Below the pieces are notes generated by a model. The model was not told the origin of the DNA. It ran no database searches and saw only the letters and a program-made list of their open reading frames with translations. Positions 20,393 to 30,182 of a stretch of 52,123 nucleotides of DNA are shown in pieces (position 1 is the stretch's first letter; each line of letters opens with the position of its first letter). The position numbers were made by a program, and so were the translations under genes. This DNA is from CAWFKS01 sp963816435 (GTDB taxonomy: Bacteria > Pseudomonadota > Alphaproteobacteria > Rhizobiales > Rhizobiaceae). The DNA is taken from assembly GCA_963816435.1 (NCBI GenBank), contig CAWFKS010000003.1, positions 1-52,123 on the forward strand, given 5' to 3'.

Positions 20393-21232
20393 AACCGCAC
20401 CCCGCCCCTACCTATTTCGCGCCGCAAGGCGGGTTGCCGCCGCAGACGCAGCTCCTGAGCGACCGCGCGGTTTTCACCACCGCCTATGCCGTCATCCCCA
20501 AGGGCGTGATGAGCGACATCGTCACCAGCTACCTGCCCTTCTGGGACAAGACGCGGTGCTGGATTCTTTCCCGGCCGCTCTCCGGCTTTGCCGAGACCTT
20601 CTCCCAGTACATCATGGAAGTCGCACCCGGCGGCGGCAGCGACCGCCCGGAGCCAGACACGGCCGCCGAAGGCGTGATCTTCGTCGTCGAGGGCGAACTG
20701 AGGGTAACGCTCGCCGGCGAGGTCCACGACCTGAAGCCCGGCGGGTTCGCCTATCTCCCGCCCTCCGCCGACTGGACGGCACGCAATGTCGGCACGGATG
20801 CCTGCGCGGTTCCACTGGATCCGCAAGGCCTACGAGCCGGTCGACGGGCTCGCCAAGCCGGATCCCGTCTTCACCAGCGAGACGCGCATCGACCCGGTGC
20901 CGATGCCGAACACGGACGGCAAATGGGCGACGACGCGCTTCGTCGATCCCGCCGATCTGCGTCACGACATGCACGTCACCATCGTCACCTTCGAGCCTGG
21001 CGCGGTGATCCCGTTCGCCGAGACGCACGTCATGGAGCACGGGCTCTACGTGCTCGAAGGCAAGGCAGTGTATCGGCTGAACCAGGACTGGGTGGAGGTC
21101 GAAGCCGGCGACTACATGTGGCTGCGCGCGTTTTGCCCGCAGGCCTGCTACGCGGGCGGCCCCGGCAGGTTTCGATACCTGCTCTACAAGGACGTCAACC
21201 GTCATGCCCGCCTGGGCGGCTTCGGGCGCTGA
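20389..21232 (+). CDS. allE: (S)-ureidoglycine aminohydrolase (bicupin), one frameshift
   Basis: Releases ammonia from (S)-ureidoglycine to give (S)-ureidoglycolate; Mn-dependent double cupin. N-terminal cupin: GVIFVVEGELRVTLAGE and LKPGGFAYLPPS. C-terminal catalytic cupin: IPFAETHVMEHGLYVLEGKA (metal ligands Glu, His, His), then VEAGDYMWLRAFCPQACYA and the ending YLLYKDVNRH, almost as in E. coli AllE (YlbA). The frame breaks near 20805-20815; corrected it reads RFHWIRKAYEPVDG. About 280 residues. Overlaps puuE by four bases; allA follows after 8 bases. Confidence 0.94.
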
Positions 21233-21240
21233 GAGAGGGC

Positions 21241-21744
21241 GTGTCGAGAACGATCACAGTCCGACCTCTCAGCCGCGAAGACTTCGCGGTTTTCGGGGAC
21301 GTGCTCGACACCGACTGGCAGAACCATTTCCCGATCAACGGCGGCATGACGGAGCGCTACCACGACATCGCCAAGGTCGAGGCGATCGGCGACAATGCGC
21401 GGGTGCTGGTCTCGATCTTCCGCGGCAAGCCTTACCGGATGCCGCTGACGTTGAAGATGGTGGAGCGTCACCCGTTCGGCAGCCAGGCCTTCATGCCGCT
21501 GTCGCCGAACCCGTTTCTCGTGGTGGTCTGCCCCGACGAAGACGGTCGTCCGGGAACGCCGCGGGCCTTCCTCACCGCGCCCGGCCAGGGCGTGAACTAT
21601 CACCGCGGCGTCTGGCACGGCGTGCTGACGCCGCTCGAAAACCCGCAGGATTTTCTGGTGGTGGACCGCGGAGGCGACGGAAACAACGTGGTCGAGCACC
21701 ACTTTGATCAACCGTGGGAAATTCGGCTGCCGGAGGAGAACTGA
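21241..21744 (+). CDS. allA: Ureidoglycolate lyase
   Basis: Splits (S)-ureidoglycolate into glyoxylate and urea. 167 residues from GTG 21241, with ribosome site GAGAGGG just upstream. Family marks: PLSREDFAVFGDVLD, MTERYHDIAKVE, MPLTLKMVERHPFGSQAFMP, CPDEDGRPGTPRAF, GQGVNYHRGVWHGVLTPL and VVEHHFDQPWEIRLP. Glyoxylate made here is the likely reason for glycerate 2-kinase in the puuD operon. The next gene starts two bases after the stop. Confidence 0.95.
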   Translation: MSRTITVRPLSREDFAVFGDVLDTDWQNHFPINGGMTERYHDIAKVEAIGDNARVLVSIFRGKPYRMPLTLKMVERHPFGSQAFMPLSPNPFLVVVCPDEDGRPGTPRAFLTAPGQGVNYHRGVWHGVLTPLENPQDFLVVDRGGDGNNVVEHHFDQPWEIRLPEEN

Positions 21745-21746
21745 CC

Positions 21747-22343
<597 letters not shown>

Positions 22344-22344
22344 C

Positions 22345-22639
22345 CTAGCGCTCAATGGTCCGCCTCGACGCGATCGCGTAGACTTTGCTGCCGTCACGCC
22401 GCCCGATCGCAATGACCACGACGACAATCTCGCTGTCGATCACCTCGTAGACCAGCCTGTAGCCGGAGCCCCGCAACTTGATCTTGTAGCGGTCCTTGGC
22501 GCCGGGCAGCTTCGCAGATGGAACGCGCGGGTTTTCGCAGCACTCTTGGAGCTTCTTTCGAAACTGCTCGCGGGTGTTTGAATTCGAGCTTTCTCCACTC
22601 CTTTAGAGCGGATTCGAGAAACTCGACCTCATATGTCAT
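22345..22639 (-). CDS. RelE/ParE-type toxin, one frameshift
   Basis: Starts MTYEVEFLESALKEWRKL. An extra G near 22587 breaks the frame; removing it gives a 97-residue protein with KLPGAKDRYKIKLRGSGYRL, then VYEVIDSEIVVVVIAIGRR and a TAG at 22345-22347. The basic residues around YKIKLR and GYRLVYEV are those of the RelE mRNA-interferase fold. Starts 11 bases before the end of the antitoxin gene, the normal antitoxin-toxin order. Confidence 0.83.
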
Positions 22640-22877
22640 CGAGATCGACCCGGACGCGCCTTTCGCCGTGCCGCGCCTCCACGATCGCGTTGAGCTCGAT
22701 GTCCTCCAGTCGCTCCAGCATTGCCTCGTATGCCTTTGCAGGCACGCAATAGAAGGCAGGCTCGTTTCGATTGAGGATCGCGACAGGAAATCCCTCGCCG
22801 GCAGCGACGGTCCCCATTGGGTTCTTCTTCAGTTCCGAGATGCTTGCGGTGGTTTCCGCGAGAAGACGGTGTGTCAC
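22629..22877 (-). CDS. RelB / Phd-YefM-family antitoxin
   Basis: 82 residues, GTG start at 22877. ASISELKKNPMGTVAAGEGF, then PVAILNRNEPAFYCVPAKAY is the standard DNA-binding N-terminal fold of Phd/YefM and StbD antitoxins. The C-terminus (EARHGERRVRVDLDDI) would wrap the toxin. A palindrome directly abuts the start codon, suggesting autorepression. Confidence 0.85.
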   Translation of the reverse strand: MTHRLLAETTASISELKKNPMGTVAAGEGFPVAILNRNEPAFYCVPAKAYEAMLERLEDIELNAIVEARHGERRVRVDLDDI

Positions 22878-22887
22878 GATACGTATC
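22878..22887 (-). promoter_or_regulatory. Palindromic operator of the relBE-like module
   Basis: GATACGTATC, a perfect ten-base palindrome directly before the antitoxin GTG. A possible promoter upstream (TTGAAG, 17 bases, TAAATA on the minus strand) is weak. Confidence 0.45.
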
Positions 22888-23023
22888 TTTTTTGCGACAC
22901 CTTATTTAGCACTCGCAACAGGTCTCTTCAATGCGCCTGGCAGAGTTGTGCCGCGCTCCCGGTTGAACCCCGCGCCGGCTGTTGCCGTTGCTGTTGCAGC
23001 CGAACCGCCCGGAGGAACCCGAC

Positions 23024-23827
23024 ATGGACCACCAAACCGCACGCCACGCCGCCGGCACCCGCGCCCGCCTTACGGCGCTGCACGGACTGGAGGACTGGCT
23101 GGAGCGGCCGATGATCGTGCTGAGCGTGATCTGGGTGCTTCTCGTGCTGGTCGAACTGATCTGGGGCGAGTCGCATATGCTCGAGATATTCGGCACCGCG
23201 ATCTGGATCGTCTTCATCGCCGAGTTCGTGCTCCGCCTCACGCTGGCACCCGACAAACTCGCCTTCGTGCGTTCCAACTGGCTGACGGCGCTGGCGCTGA
23301 TCGTGCCGGCCTTCCGGATGTTCCGCGTGGTGCACCTCCTGCGGCTGACCCGTGCGAGCCGCGGCATCCGCCTCGTGCGGGTCGTCGGCACCGCCAACCG
23401 CGGCGTCAACGCGCTGCGGTCGAGCCTCGGCCGGCGCGGCGTCGGCTACGTCATGGCGATCACGCTGCTGGTGACGCTGCTGGGTGCGGCCGGCATGCTG
23501 GCCTTCGAACCGGCGTCCGAGGTCGAAGGCGGCTTCACCTCCTATGGCGACGCGCTATGGTGGACGGCAATGCTGCTGACGAGCATTGGATCGGAATTCT
23601 GGCCACGCACGCCGGAGGGTAGGGTTCTGTGCGTGCTCCTGTCGATCTACGGGTTCGCCGTCTTCGGCTACATCACCGCCAGCCTGGCAACCTTCTTCGT
23701 CGGCCGCGAGGCGCAGTCGCGCTCAGGCGATGTCGCGGGACCGGGCGATCTGCGCGCCATACGCCGCGAGATCGCCGCACTGCGCCTGGCCCTCGAGAAC
23801 GCCGGCGACGAACAGCGCCGGGGCTGA
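23024..23827 (+). CDS. 6-TM voltage-sensor ion-channel-like protein with non-canonical pore signature
   Basis: 267 residues, ribosome site GGAGG before ATG 23024. Hydrophobic segments S1-S3 run from IVLSVIWVLLVLVELIW to FIAEFVLRLTL. An S4-like arginine ladder follows: FRMFRVVHLLRLTRASRGIR. Then S5 (VMAITLLVTLLGAAGML), a pore loop and S6 (VLLSIYGFAVFGYITASLAT), and a short coiled C-terminal tail (LRAIRREIAALRLALENA). The pore carries TSIGSEFWP where potassium channels have TVGYGD. Ion specificity therefore cannot be assumed. Related proteins in Rhizobiales are annotated as ion transporters without function. Confidence 0.8.
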   Translation: MDHQTARHAAGTRARLTALHGLEDWLERPMIVLSVIWVLLVLVELIWGESHMLEIFGTAIWIVFIAEFVLRLTLAPDKLAFVRSNWLTALALIVPAFRMFRVVHLLRLTRASRGIRLVRVVGTANRGVNALRSSLGRRGVGYVMAITLLVTLLGAAGMLAFEPASEVEGGFTSYGDALWWTAMLLTSIGSEFWPRTPEGRVLCVLLSIYGFAVFGYITASLATFFVGREAQSRSGDVAGPGDLRAIRREIAALRLALENAGDEQRRG

Positions 23828-24177
23828 AACCTCGGTCGTCGCCTCCGGGGCATCCTAGCTCGACCACATCCGCGGGCGTGGCGCAGAAGCACGTTCACCG
23901 TCGTGTCATGCGTCTTCTCTACCTTCCCGTACCAAGGCGCACCGACATGCCAGCGGGGGCGGAAGGCTGATTTTTCAACGAAAATTCGCCGGCAAGCTTG
24001 CACTCGACGGCATCCAGGGGCTACGCCTTGGCCACCCCGGGGGCGACGATTACGCCACGTCATGTCGCAGTCAGCCTTGCGATATGCCGTTTTTTGACGG
24101 CATTATCGCTCTTGGAGACAAATCAACATCGGCTGGGCAAATGACCAAGCCGGGACAAAACGGAGTGAGGAACACAC
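23828..24177. other. 350-base gene-free region upstream of the ABC importer, with a leader hairpin
   Basis: No reading frame with support and no tRNA. At 24079-24109 a hairpin is visible: GCGATATGCCG pairs with CGGCATTATCGC (one bulged T) around an eight-base loop starting TTTTTT. It ends 68 bases before the importer start and has no U-run after it, so it is not a standard terminator. At 23970-23986 lies ATTTTTCAACGAAAATT, a dyad (TTTTC-AAC-GAAAA) resembling the core of purine site A, with weaker support. Confidence 0.5.
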
Positions 24178-25764
24178 ATGTCGAATGAACTCGAATATCT
24201 TAGCCGGCGTGTTGCTGCGGGCAAGCTGAACCGCCGCGACTTTCTCGGTCGCGCCGCAGCCCTCGGCGTTGGCGCGGTGGCCGCCAACTCGATGCTGAGC
24301 AGCGCCGTGCTGGCTGCTGGTCCGGTGAAGGGCGGCACGCTCAAGGCCGGCCTGCAGGGCGGCGAATCCACCAACTCGCTCGATCCCGCGCTCGATCTGA
24401 GCCAGGTGCCCTTCAATTTCTCCAAGCAGTGGGGCGAGTTCCTGTTCCGCCTCAACCCGGACGGCTCGCTGCGCAACCTGATTGCCGAGGACATCGGATC
24501 GTCGCCCGACGCCAAGACCTGGACGATGAAGATCCGCAAGGGCATCGAGTTCCACAACGCCAAGACGGTCACCGCCGACGATGTCGCCGCGACGCTGGAA
24601 CGCCACTCCGACGAGAAGTCCAAGTCGGGCGCGCTGGGCATCATGCGCGGCATCGAGACGATCAAGGCCAGCGGCGACGAGGTCATCGTCACGTTGAAGG
24701 ATCCGAATGCCGACTTCCCTTATCTGATGGCGGACTACCACCTGCTCATCCAGCCGAACGGCGGCAAGGACAACCCCGAAGCCGGCATCAGCGCGGGTCC
24801 CTACAAGGTCACCATCAACGAGCCCGGCGTGCGCTACGGCGGTGAAAAGTTTGCCAACTACTGGCAGGGCGACGAACTCGGCCATGCCGACCAGGTCGAG
24901 ATCATCGTCATCAACGATGCCACGGCACGCACCTCCGCCCTTCAGGGCGGCCAGGTCGACATGATCAACCGCGTCGAGCCGAAGATCGTCGATCTCGTCA
25001 AGCGCATCTCCGGCGTCACCATCCAGAACGTGTCCGGCCGGGGCTTCTATCCGTTCAACATGTTCTGCGACACCGCGCCGTTCGACAACAACGACCTGCG
25101 CATGGCGCTCAAGCTGGCGATGGATCGCGAGGAACTGCTCGACAAGATCCTGCGTGGCTACGGCTCGGTGGGCAACGACATCCCCGTCAACGAGGCCTAC
25201 CCCCTCTTCACGCCGCTGGAGCAGCGCAAGTTCGACCCCGACAAGGCGGCCGAATACTACAAGAAGTCGGGCCACAGCGGATCGATCCTGCTGCGCACCT
25301 CCGATGTCGCCTTCCCCGGCGCCGTCGATGCCGCGCAGCTCTACCAGCAGTCCTGCGCGAAGGCCGGCATCCAGATCGAGATCAAGCGCGAGCCGGGCGA
25401 CGGCTACTGGTCGGAAGTCTGGAACAAGAAGCCGTTCTCCCTTTCCTACTGGGGCGGCCGCTCGACCCAGGACCAGATGTACTCGACCGCATATCTGTCG
25501 ACGGCGGACTGGAACGACACGCGCTTCAAGCGCGACGACTTCGACAAGATGATCCTGGCGGCCCGCGGCGAGCTCGACGAGGCCAAGCGCAAGGCGATCT
25601 ATCACGACATGGCGGTGATCATGCGCGACGAAGGGGGCCTGATCGTCCCGTTCTTCAACCAGTTCATCGACGCTACCGGTCCGCGGGTGGCGGGATACGT
25701 CAAGAACCCCGCTGCCGAGCTGATGGACGGCTACGCGCTGTCGGAATGCTGGGTCGCATCCTAA
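24178..25764 (+). CDS. ABC transporter substrate-binding protein, peptide/nickel family (SBP_bac_5), Tat-exported
   Basis: 528 residues. The N-terminus has a twin-arginine signal (KLNRRDFLGRAAALGVGA) and a likely cleavage after SSAVLA, so the protein folds before export to the periplasm. Family marks: LKAGLQGGESTNSLDPAL, WTMKIRKGIEFHNAKTVTAD (the DppA/OppA signature region) and LRMALKLAMDREELL. Ligand cannot be read: the family binds peptides, but also sugars, glutathione, opines and nickel. First gene of a five-gene plus operon. Confidence 0.9.
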   Translation: MSNELEYLSRRVAAGKLNRRDFLGRAAALGVGAVAANSMLSSAVLAAGPVKGGTLKAGLQGGESTNSLDPALDLSQVPFNFSKQWGEFLFRLNPDGSLRNLIAEDIGSSPDAKTWTMKIRKGIEFHNAKTVTADDVAATLERHSDEKSKSGALGIMRGIETIKASGDEVIVTLKDPNADFPYLMADYHLLIQPNGGKDNPEAGISAGPYKVTINEPGVRYGGEKFANYWQGDELGHADQVEIIVINDATARTSALQGGQVDMINRVEPKIVDLVKRISGVTIQNVSGRGFYPFNMFCDTAPFDNNDLRMALKLAMDREELLDKILRGYGSVGNDIPVNEAYPLFTPLEQRKFDPDKAAEYYKKSGHSGSILLRTSDVAFPGAVDAAQLYQQSCAKAGIQIEIKREPGDGYWSEVWNKKPFSLSYWGGRSTQDQMYSTAYLSTADWNDTRFKRDDFDKMILAARGELDEAKRKAIYHDMAVIMRDEGGLIVPFFNQFIDATGPRVAGYVKNPAAELMDGYALSECWVAS

Positions 25765-25779
25765 CGCGGGAAGCCACTT

Positions 25780-26739
25780 GTGGGATCTCCCGTTCTGAAA
25801 CTGGTTGCCCAGCGCGTCGCGCTGGGCATCCTCCTCCTGTTCGCCGTATCGGTGCTGATTTTCGCCGGCACCCAGATTCTGCCGGGTGACGTCGCGCAGG
25901 CCATCCTGGGCCAGGCAGCGACGCCTGAGGCCCTGGCAAATCTGCGTTCGGAGCTGGGCCTCAACGACCCGGCCATCGTGCGCTATTTCCAATGGCTCGG
26001 CGGTCTGATGACCGGCGATCTCGGAACCTCGCTAACCACCCGCACGCCGATCGCCGAGGCGCTGGTGCCGCGGCTGATGAACACGCTGTTCCTGGCGTTC
26101 TGGGCCGCCGTGGTGTCCGTGCCACTGGCCATCCTGCTCGGCCTGCTGGCGGTCCGCTACCGCAACGGCCCGATAGACAAGGCGATTTCCGGTCTCGCCC
26201 TCGCCTCCACGTCGCTGCCCGAATTCTTCATCGGCTACGTGCTGATCTTCATCTTCGCCGTGAACTGGCACTGGTTCCCGGGCATCTCGACCGTCTACGC
26301 GGGCATGCCTTTCGCGGCGCGCATGCAGGCGATCGCGCTACCGACGGCCGCGCTGACGCTGGTCGTGCTGGCGCAGATGATGCGCATGACCCGCGCCGCC
26401 ATCCTCAACGTGATGCAGTCGGCCTATGTCGAGACCGCCGAGTTGAAGGGCCTGTCGGCCTTCGACATCATCCGCCGCCACGCCATGCCCAACGCCATCG
26501 CCCCGATCATCAACGTGGTGATGCTCAACCTCGCCTACCTCGTGGTCGGCGTCGTCGTCATCGAGGTGATCTTCGTCTATCCCGGGATGGGCCAGTACCT
26601 GGTCGACCACGTCGCCAAGCGTGACGTTCCGGTGGTTCAGGCGGTCGGGCTCATCTTCGCGGCCGTCTACATCGGCCTCAACATCGTCGCCGACGTCGCC
26701 GCGATCCTCACCAACCCGCGCCTCAGGCACCCGAAATAG
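25780..26739 (+). CDS. ABC importer permease, DppB type
   Basis: 319 residues from GTG 25780, intact. Six hydrophobic segments; the N-terminal LKLVAQRVALGILLLFAVSV and QILPGDVAQAILG are typical of DppB/OppB. The EAA loop reads ETAELKGLSAFDIIRRHAMP, and the C-terminus has VVIEVIFVYPGMGQYLVD. Pairs with the DppC-type permease 11 bases downstream. Confidence 0.93.
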   Translation: MGSPVLKLVAQRVALGILLLFAVSVLIFAGTQILPGDVAQAILGQAATPEALANLRSELGLNDPAIVRYFQWLGGLMTGDLGTSLTTRTPIAEALVPRLMNTLFLAFWAAVVSVPLAILLGLLAVRYRNGPIDKAISGLALASTSLPEFFIGYVLIFIFAVNWHWFPGISTVYAGMPFAARMQAIALPTAALTLVVLAQMMRMTRAAILNVMQSAYVETAELKGLSAFDIIRRHAMPNAIAPIINVVMLNLAYLVVGVVVIEVIFVYPGMGQYLVDHVAKRDVPVVQAVGLIFAAVYIGLNIVADVAAILTNPRLRHPK

Positions 26740-26750
26740 GAGGGACGGCC

Positions 26751-27575
26751 ATGCCCAATCTGCGTCGCATCCCGATCGGTGCCCTGATCGGCATCATCCT
26801 GACCGCCGTCTTCGTCTTCGCGGCAGTGTTCGCCCAGTGGCTCGCCCCATACGGGCTCAACCAGACCGTCGGCGATGTGTGGGAGCCGATGTCGGCACAG
26901 CACTGGCTCGGCACCGACAATATCGGCCGTGATCTGCTGTCGCGCATCATCTTCGGAGCCCAGACGACTATCTTGATCGCCGCGCTGGCGACCACGCTGT
27001 CGTTCACGCTCGGCGCCTCGCTCGGGTTCACCGCGGCCGTGGTCGGCGGCTGGTTCGACACGCTGATGTCGCGCTTCGTCGACCTCCTCATGTCGATCCC
27101 GACGCTGATCTTCGGCCTCGTCGTGCTGTCGGTTCTTCCATCCACCGTGGTCACCCTTATCGTCGTCATGGGCGTGCTCAATTCCACCCGCGTCTACCGC
27201 CTGTCGCGCGCCATCGCCGTCGACATCAACGTGATGGACTTCGTCGAGGCCGCCAAGCTGCGCGGCGAAGGCCGAAGCTGGATCATCTTCCGGGAGATCC
27301 TGCCCAACGCGCTGTCGCCGCTGGTCTCCGAACTCGGCCTGCGCTTCATCTTCGCGGTGCTGTTCCTGTCGGCGCTGTCCTTCCTCGGGCTCGGCGTGCA
27401 GCCGCCGGCTGCCGACTGGGGCGGCATGGTGAAGGAGAACAAGGACGGCATCGTGTTCGGCATTGGCGCCGCGCTGATCCCGGCGGCCGCTATCGCGGCG
27501 CTGGCGATCTCGGTCAACATGGTGGCCGACTGGATCCTCAACCGCACCACCTCGCTGAAGGGAGGCCGGGGCTGA
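26751..27575 (+). CDS. ABC importer permease, DppC type
   Basis: 274 residues, ribosome site AGGAGGG before ATG 26751. DppC marks: WLAPYGLNQ, HWLGTDNIGRDLLSRIIFGA, the EAA loop FVEAAKLRGEGRSWIIFREI, then LPNALSPLV and LSFLGLGVQPPAADWGGM. The stop shares one base with the following ATPase start (TGATG), so translation is likely coupled. Confidence 0.94.
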   Translation: MPNLRRIPIGALIGIILTAVFVFAAVFAQWLAPYGLNQTVGDVWEPMSAQHWLGTDNIGRDLLSRIIFGAQTTILIAALATTLSFTLGASLGFTAAVVGGWFDTLMSRFVDLLMSIPTLIFGLVVLSVLPSTVVTLIVVMGVLNSTRVYRLSRAIAVDINVMDFVEAAKLRGEGRSWIIFREILPNALSPLVSELGLRFIFAVLFLSALSFLGLGVQPPAADWGGMVKENKDGIVFGIGAALIPAAAIAALAISVNMVADWILNRTTSLKGGRG

Positions 27576-29272
27576 TGGCCGACGAAACGGAACCGGACAT
27601 GGATGCCCTGCCCGTTCACGCGGCCTCCGAACGCGGTGAGCCGCTGCTCGAGATCCAGAACCTCAGGATCGAGGCGACCGTCTATCCGCCCGGCGAGGAG
27701 CCACGCCAGATCACCATCGTCGACGACGTGTCGCTGTCCCTGCAGAAGGGCAAGGTGCTCGGCCTGATCGGCGAATCCGGCGCCGGCAAGTCGACGATCG
27801 GCGTTGTCGGCCATGGGCTACGGCCGCGGCGGCGTCAGGATCACCGGCGGCGAGGTCATCATCAACGGCCGCGACATCCTGAAGGGCGGCAAGCGTGGGC
27901 TGAGAAGGCTGCGCGGCAAGGAAGTCTGCTATGTCGCGCAGTCGGCGGCGGCGGCATTCAACCCCGCGCACAAGCTGATGGACCAGGTGGTCGAGGCCAC
28001 CGTCGAGCACGGCGTCGCCTCCCGCGCCGAGGCGGAAAGGCGCGCCAAGGCACTGTTCCGCGAACTGTCGCTGCCCGATCCCGATCATATCGGCGACCGC
28101 TTTCCGCACCAGGTTTCCGGCGGACAGCTGCAGCGCGTGATGACGGCGATGGCGCTGTGCTCGGAACCCGACCTGATCGTCTTCGACGAGCCGACCACCG
28201 CGCTCGACGTGACGACGCAGATCGACGTGCTGGCGGCGATCAAGAAGGCGATCCGCGACACCGGCGTCGCCGCCCTCTACATCACCCACGATCTGGCGGT
28301 CGTCGCCCAGGTCTCCGACGAGATCATGGTGCTGCGCCACGGCAAGCTCGTCGAATGGGGCGGAACGCGCCAGATCATCAAGGAACCGCGCAAGGAATAC
28401 ACCAACGCGCTGGTTTCGGTTCACCAGATCGAGCACCAGGAACACGAGCCGGGTGACAAGCCGGTGCTTGAGGTCAAGAACGTCACGGCGGCCTACGGCG
28501 GCAGCCAGCATCAAGGTGCTCAAGGACGTCTCCGTCGAGATATATCCCGGCCAGACTTTGGCGGTCGTCGGCAAATCCGGCTCCGGCAAGTCGACGCTGG
28601 CGCGCGCCATCACCGGCCTGCTGCCGCCCGAATCCGGCTCCGTCACCTTCGCCGGGCGCGAACTGCCGAAACGGCTCGCCGACCGCACGCGCGACGATCT
28701 GCGCCAGCTCCAGATGATCTACCAGATGGCCGACGTGGCGATGAACCCGCGCCAGACGGTGGGCACCATCATCGGCAGGCCGCTGGAGTTCTATTTCGGC
28801 ATGCGCGGACGCGAGCGCGACAGGCGCGTGGCCGAGCTGCTCGAGGAAATCGAGATGGGCACCGGCTTCGTCGACCGCTACCCGGCCGAGCTGTCGGGTG
28901 GCCAGAAGCAGCGCGTATGCATCGCCCGCGCGCTCGCCGCCAAGCCGACGCTGATCATCTGCGACGAGGTCACCAGCGCGCTCGACCCGCTGGTCGCCAA
29001 CGGCATCCTCAAGCTGCTGCTGAACCTGCAGGCGATCGAGGACGTGGCCTATCTGTTCATCACCCACGATCTGGCGACGGTTAAGTCGATCGCCAACTCC
29101 ATAGCGGTGATGTATCAGGGTCAGGTGGTTCGCTACGGCTCCAAGTCCAAGGTGCTGACGCCCGCCCTTCGACGCCTACACCGACCTGCTGCTGTCGTCC
29201 GTGCCGGAAATGGAGATCGGCTGGCTTGAGAAGGCCATCGGCTCGCGGCGCATGGAAAGCGCGGGAAACTGA
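27575..29272 (+). CDS. Double ABC ATPase (DppD-DppF fused in one chain), three frameshifts
   Basis: Both ATPase halves of the importer appear to be one 565-residue chain, as in GsiA-like proteins. Half 1: Walker A GESGAGKST, signature VSGGQLQR, Walker B LIVFDEPTTALD, then H-loop ITHDLAVVAQVS. Half 2: Walker A GKSGSGKST, signature LSGGQKQR, LIICDEVTSALD, ITHDLATVKSIA. Indels near 27815, 28505 and 29165 split the gene; the corrected end reads DAYTDLLLSSVPEMEIGWLE and stops at 29270-29272. No stop or start lies between the halves once corrected. The hydrolase gene follows after 36 bases. Confidence 0.88.
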
Positions 29273-29308
29273 GCTTTCCCACTCACCACTCGACCACCGG
29301 AATCGTGA

Positions 29309-30149
29309 ATGCCCCTTTCTTCGAAGCTTCTCCTGATCGTCCTCGACGGCGTGCCGTGGCGCAACTGGCGCCGGCTGTTCGGCAATCTCGAAGGCTGGGT
29401 CCAGTCCGGCGATGCGCGCGTGTGGAAGATGCGCTCGGTGCTGCCGTCGATCTCGGCGCCCTGCTATGCCTCGATCCACACCGGAACGCCGCCGCAGGTG
29501 CACGGCATCCTGTCCAACGAGGTGCGGTTCCGCGTCGCCCAGCCCGACATCTTTTCCGAGGTCACCGGAGCGGGCGGCACCACCGGCGCGGTTACGCATT
29601 CCTACTGGTCGGAGTTCTTCAACCGCCACCCGTTCGATTTCGTCCGCGACATCGAATACGACGAGCCCGGCCGCCCGATAACCCATGGCCGCTTCCACAC
29701 CATGACCGGCTACGGCCATGCCAACCAGATGACGCCGTCGGACGTCGACCTGTTCGCCACGCTGTCGATGCTGTGCGAGCGGTTCGGCATCGACTACGGC
29801 ATTCTTCACACCTGCACGCTGGACTCGATGGGCCACCGCTTCGGCCACGACTGCGTCGAGATGGACCACGCCTGCTGCGGCTGCCGACGCGATGCTGGCA
29901 GCCTTCCTGCCGCGCTGGCGGCGGGCCGGATACGAGGTGATCGTCACCGCCGACCACGGCCAGACGGACCGCGGCCACCATGGCGGCCACGAGGATCTGC
30001 AGCAGGATTTCGCGCTCTACTATTTCGGACCCGCAGAGGGCCCTGCGGAGGAAACGCTACTCGACCAGCTCCAGCTGGCGCCGACCATTCTCCGGCGCCT
30101 CGGCGTGCCCGTCCCGGAGACGATGAAGGCCGAACCGTTCCTCGACTGA
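29309..30149 (+). CDS. Type I phosphodiesterase / nucleotide pyrophosphatase (alkaline phosphatase superfamily), one frameshift
   Basis: About 279 residues, no signal peptide, so cytosolic. Metal and active-site motifs of the superfamily: LLIVLDGVPWRNW (first metal Asp), LPSISAPCYASIHTG (nucleophile region), HTCTLDSMGHRFGHD (Asp and His ligands) and VTADHGQTDRGHHGGH. The frame breaks near 29885; corrected it reads AAADAMLAAFLPRW. Co-directional with the importer genes and 36 bases from the ATPase, so it probably acts on the imported compound. The substrate (a phosphodiester, phosphonate or sulfate ester) is not readable. Confidence 0.85.
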
Positions 30150-30179
30150 ACCCGACCTCTCGACCGGGGCAAATCGGGT
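30150..30179. terminator. Hairpin between convergent genes
   Basis: ACCCGA (30150-30155) pairs with TCGGGT (30174-30179) around an 18-base loop, exactly in the gap between the hydrolase and histidine kinase genes, which converge. No U-run, so a bidirectional terminator is only suggested. Confidence 0.3.
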
Positions 30180-30182
30180 CGC

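Noticed and set aside
27575..29272. Two or more separate truncated ABC ATPases, or programmed frameshifting
   Set aside because: The three breaks are single-base and lack slippery-site-plus-stem features; corrected, the halves form one continuous double ATPase of normal length.
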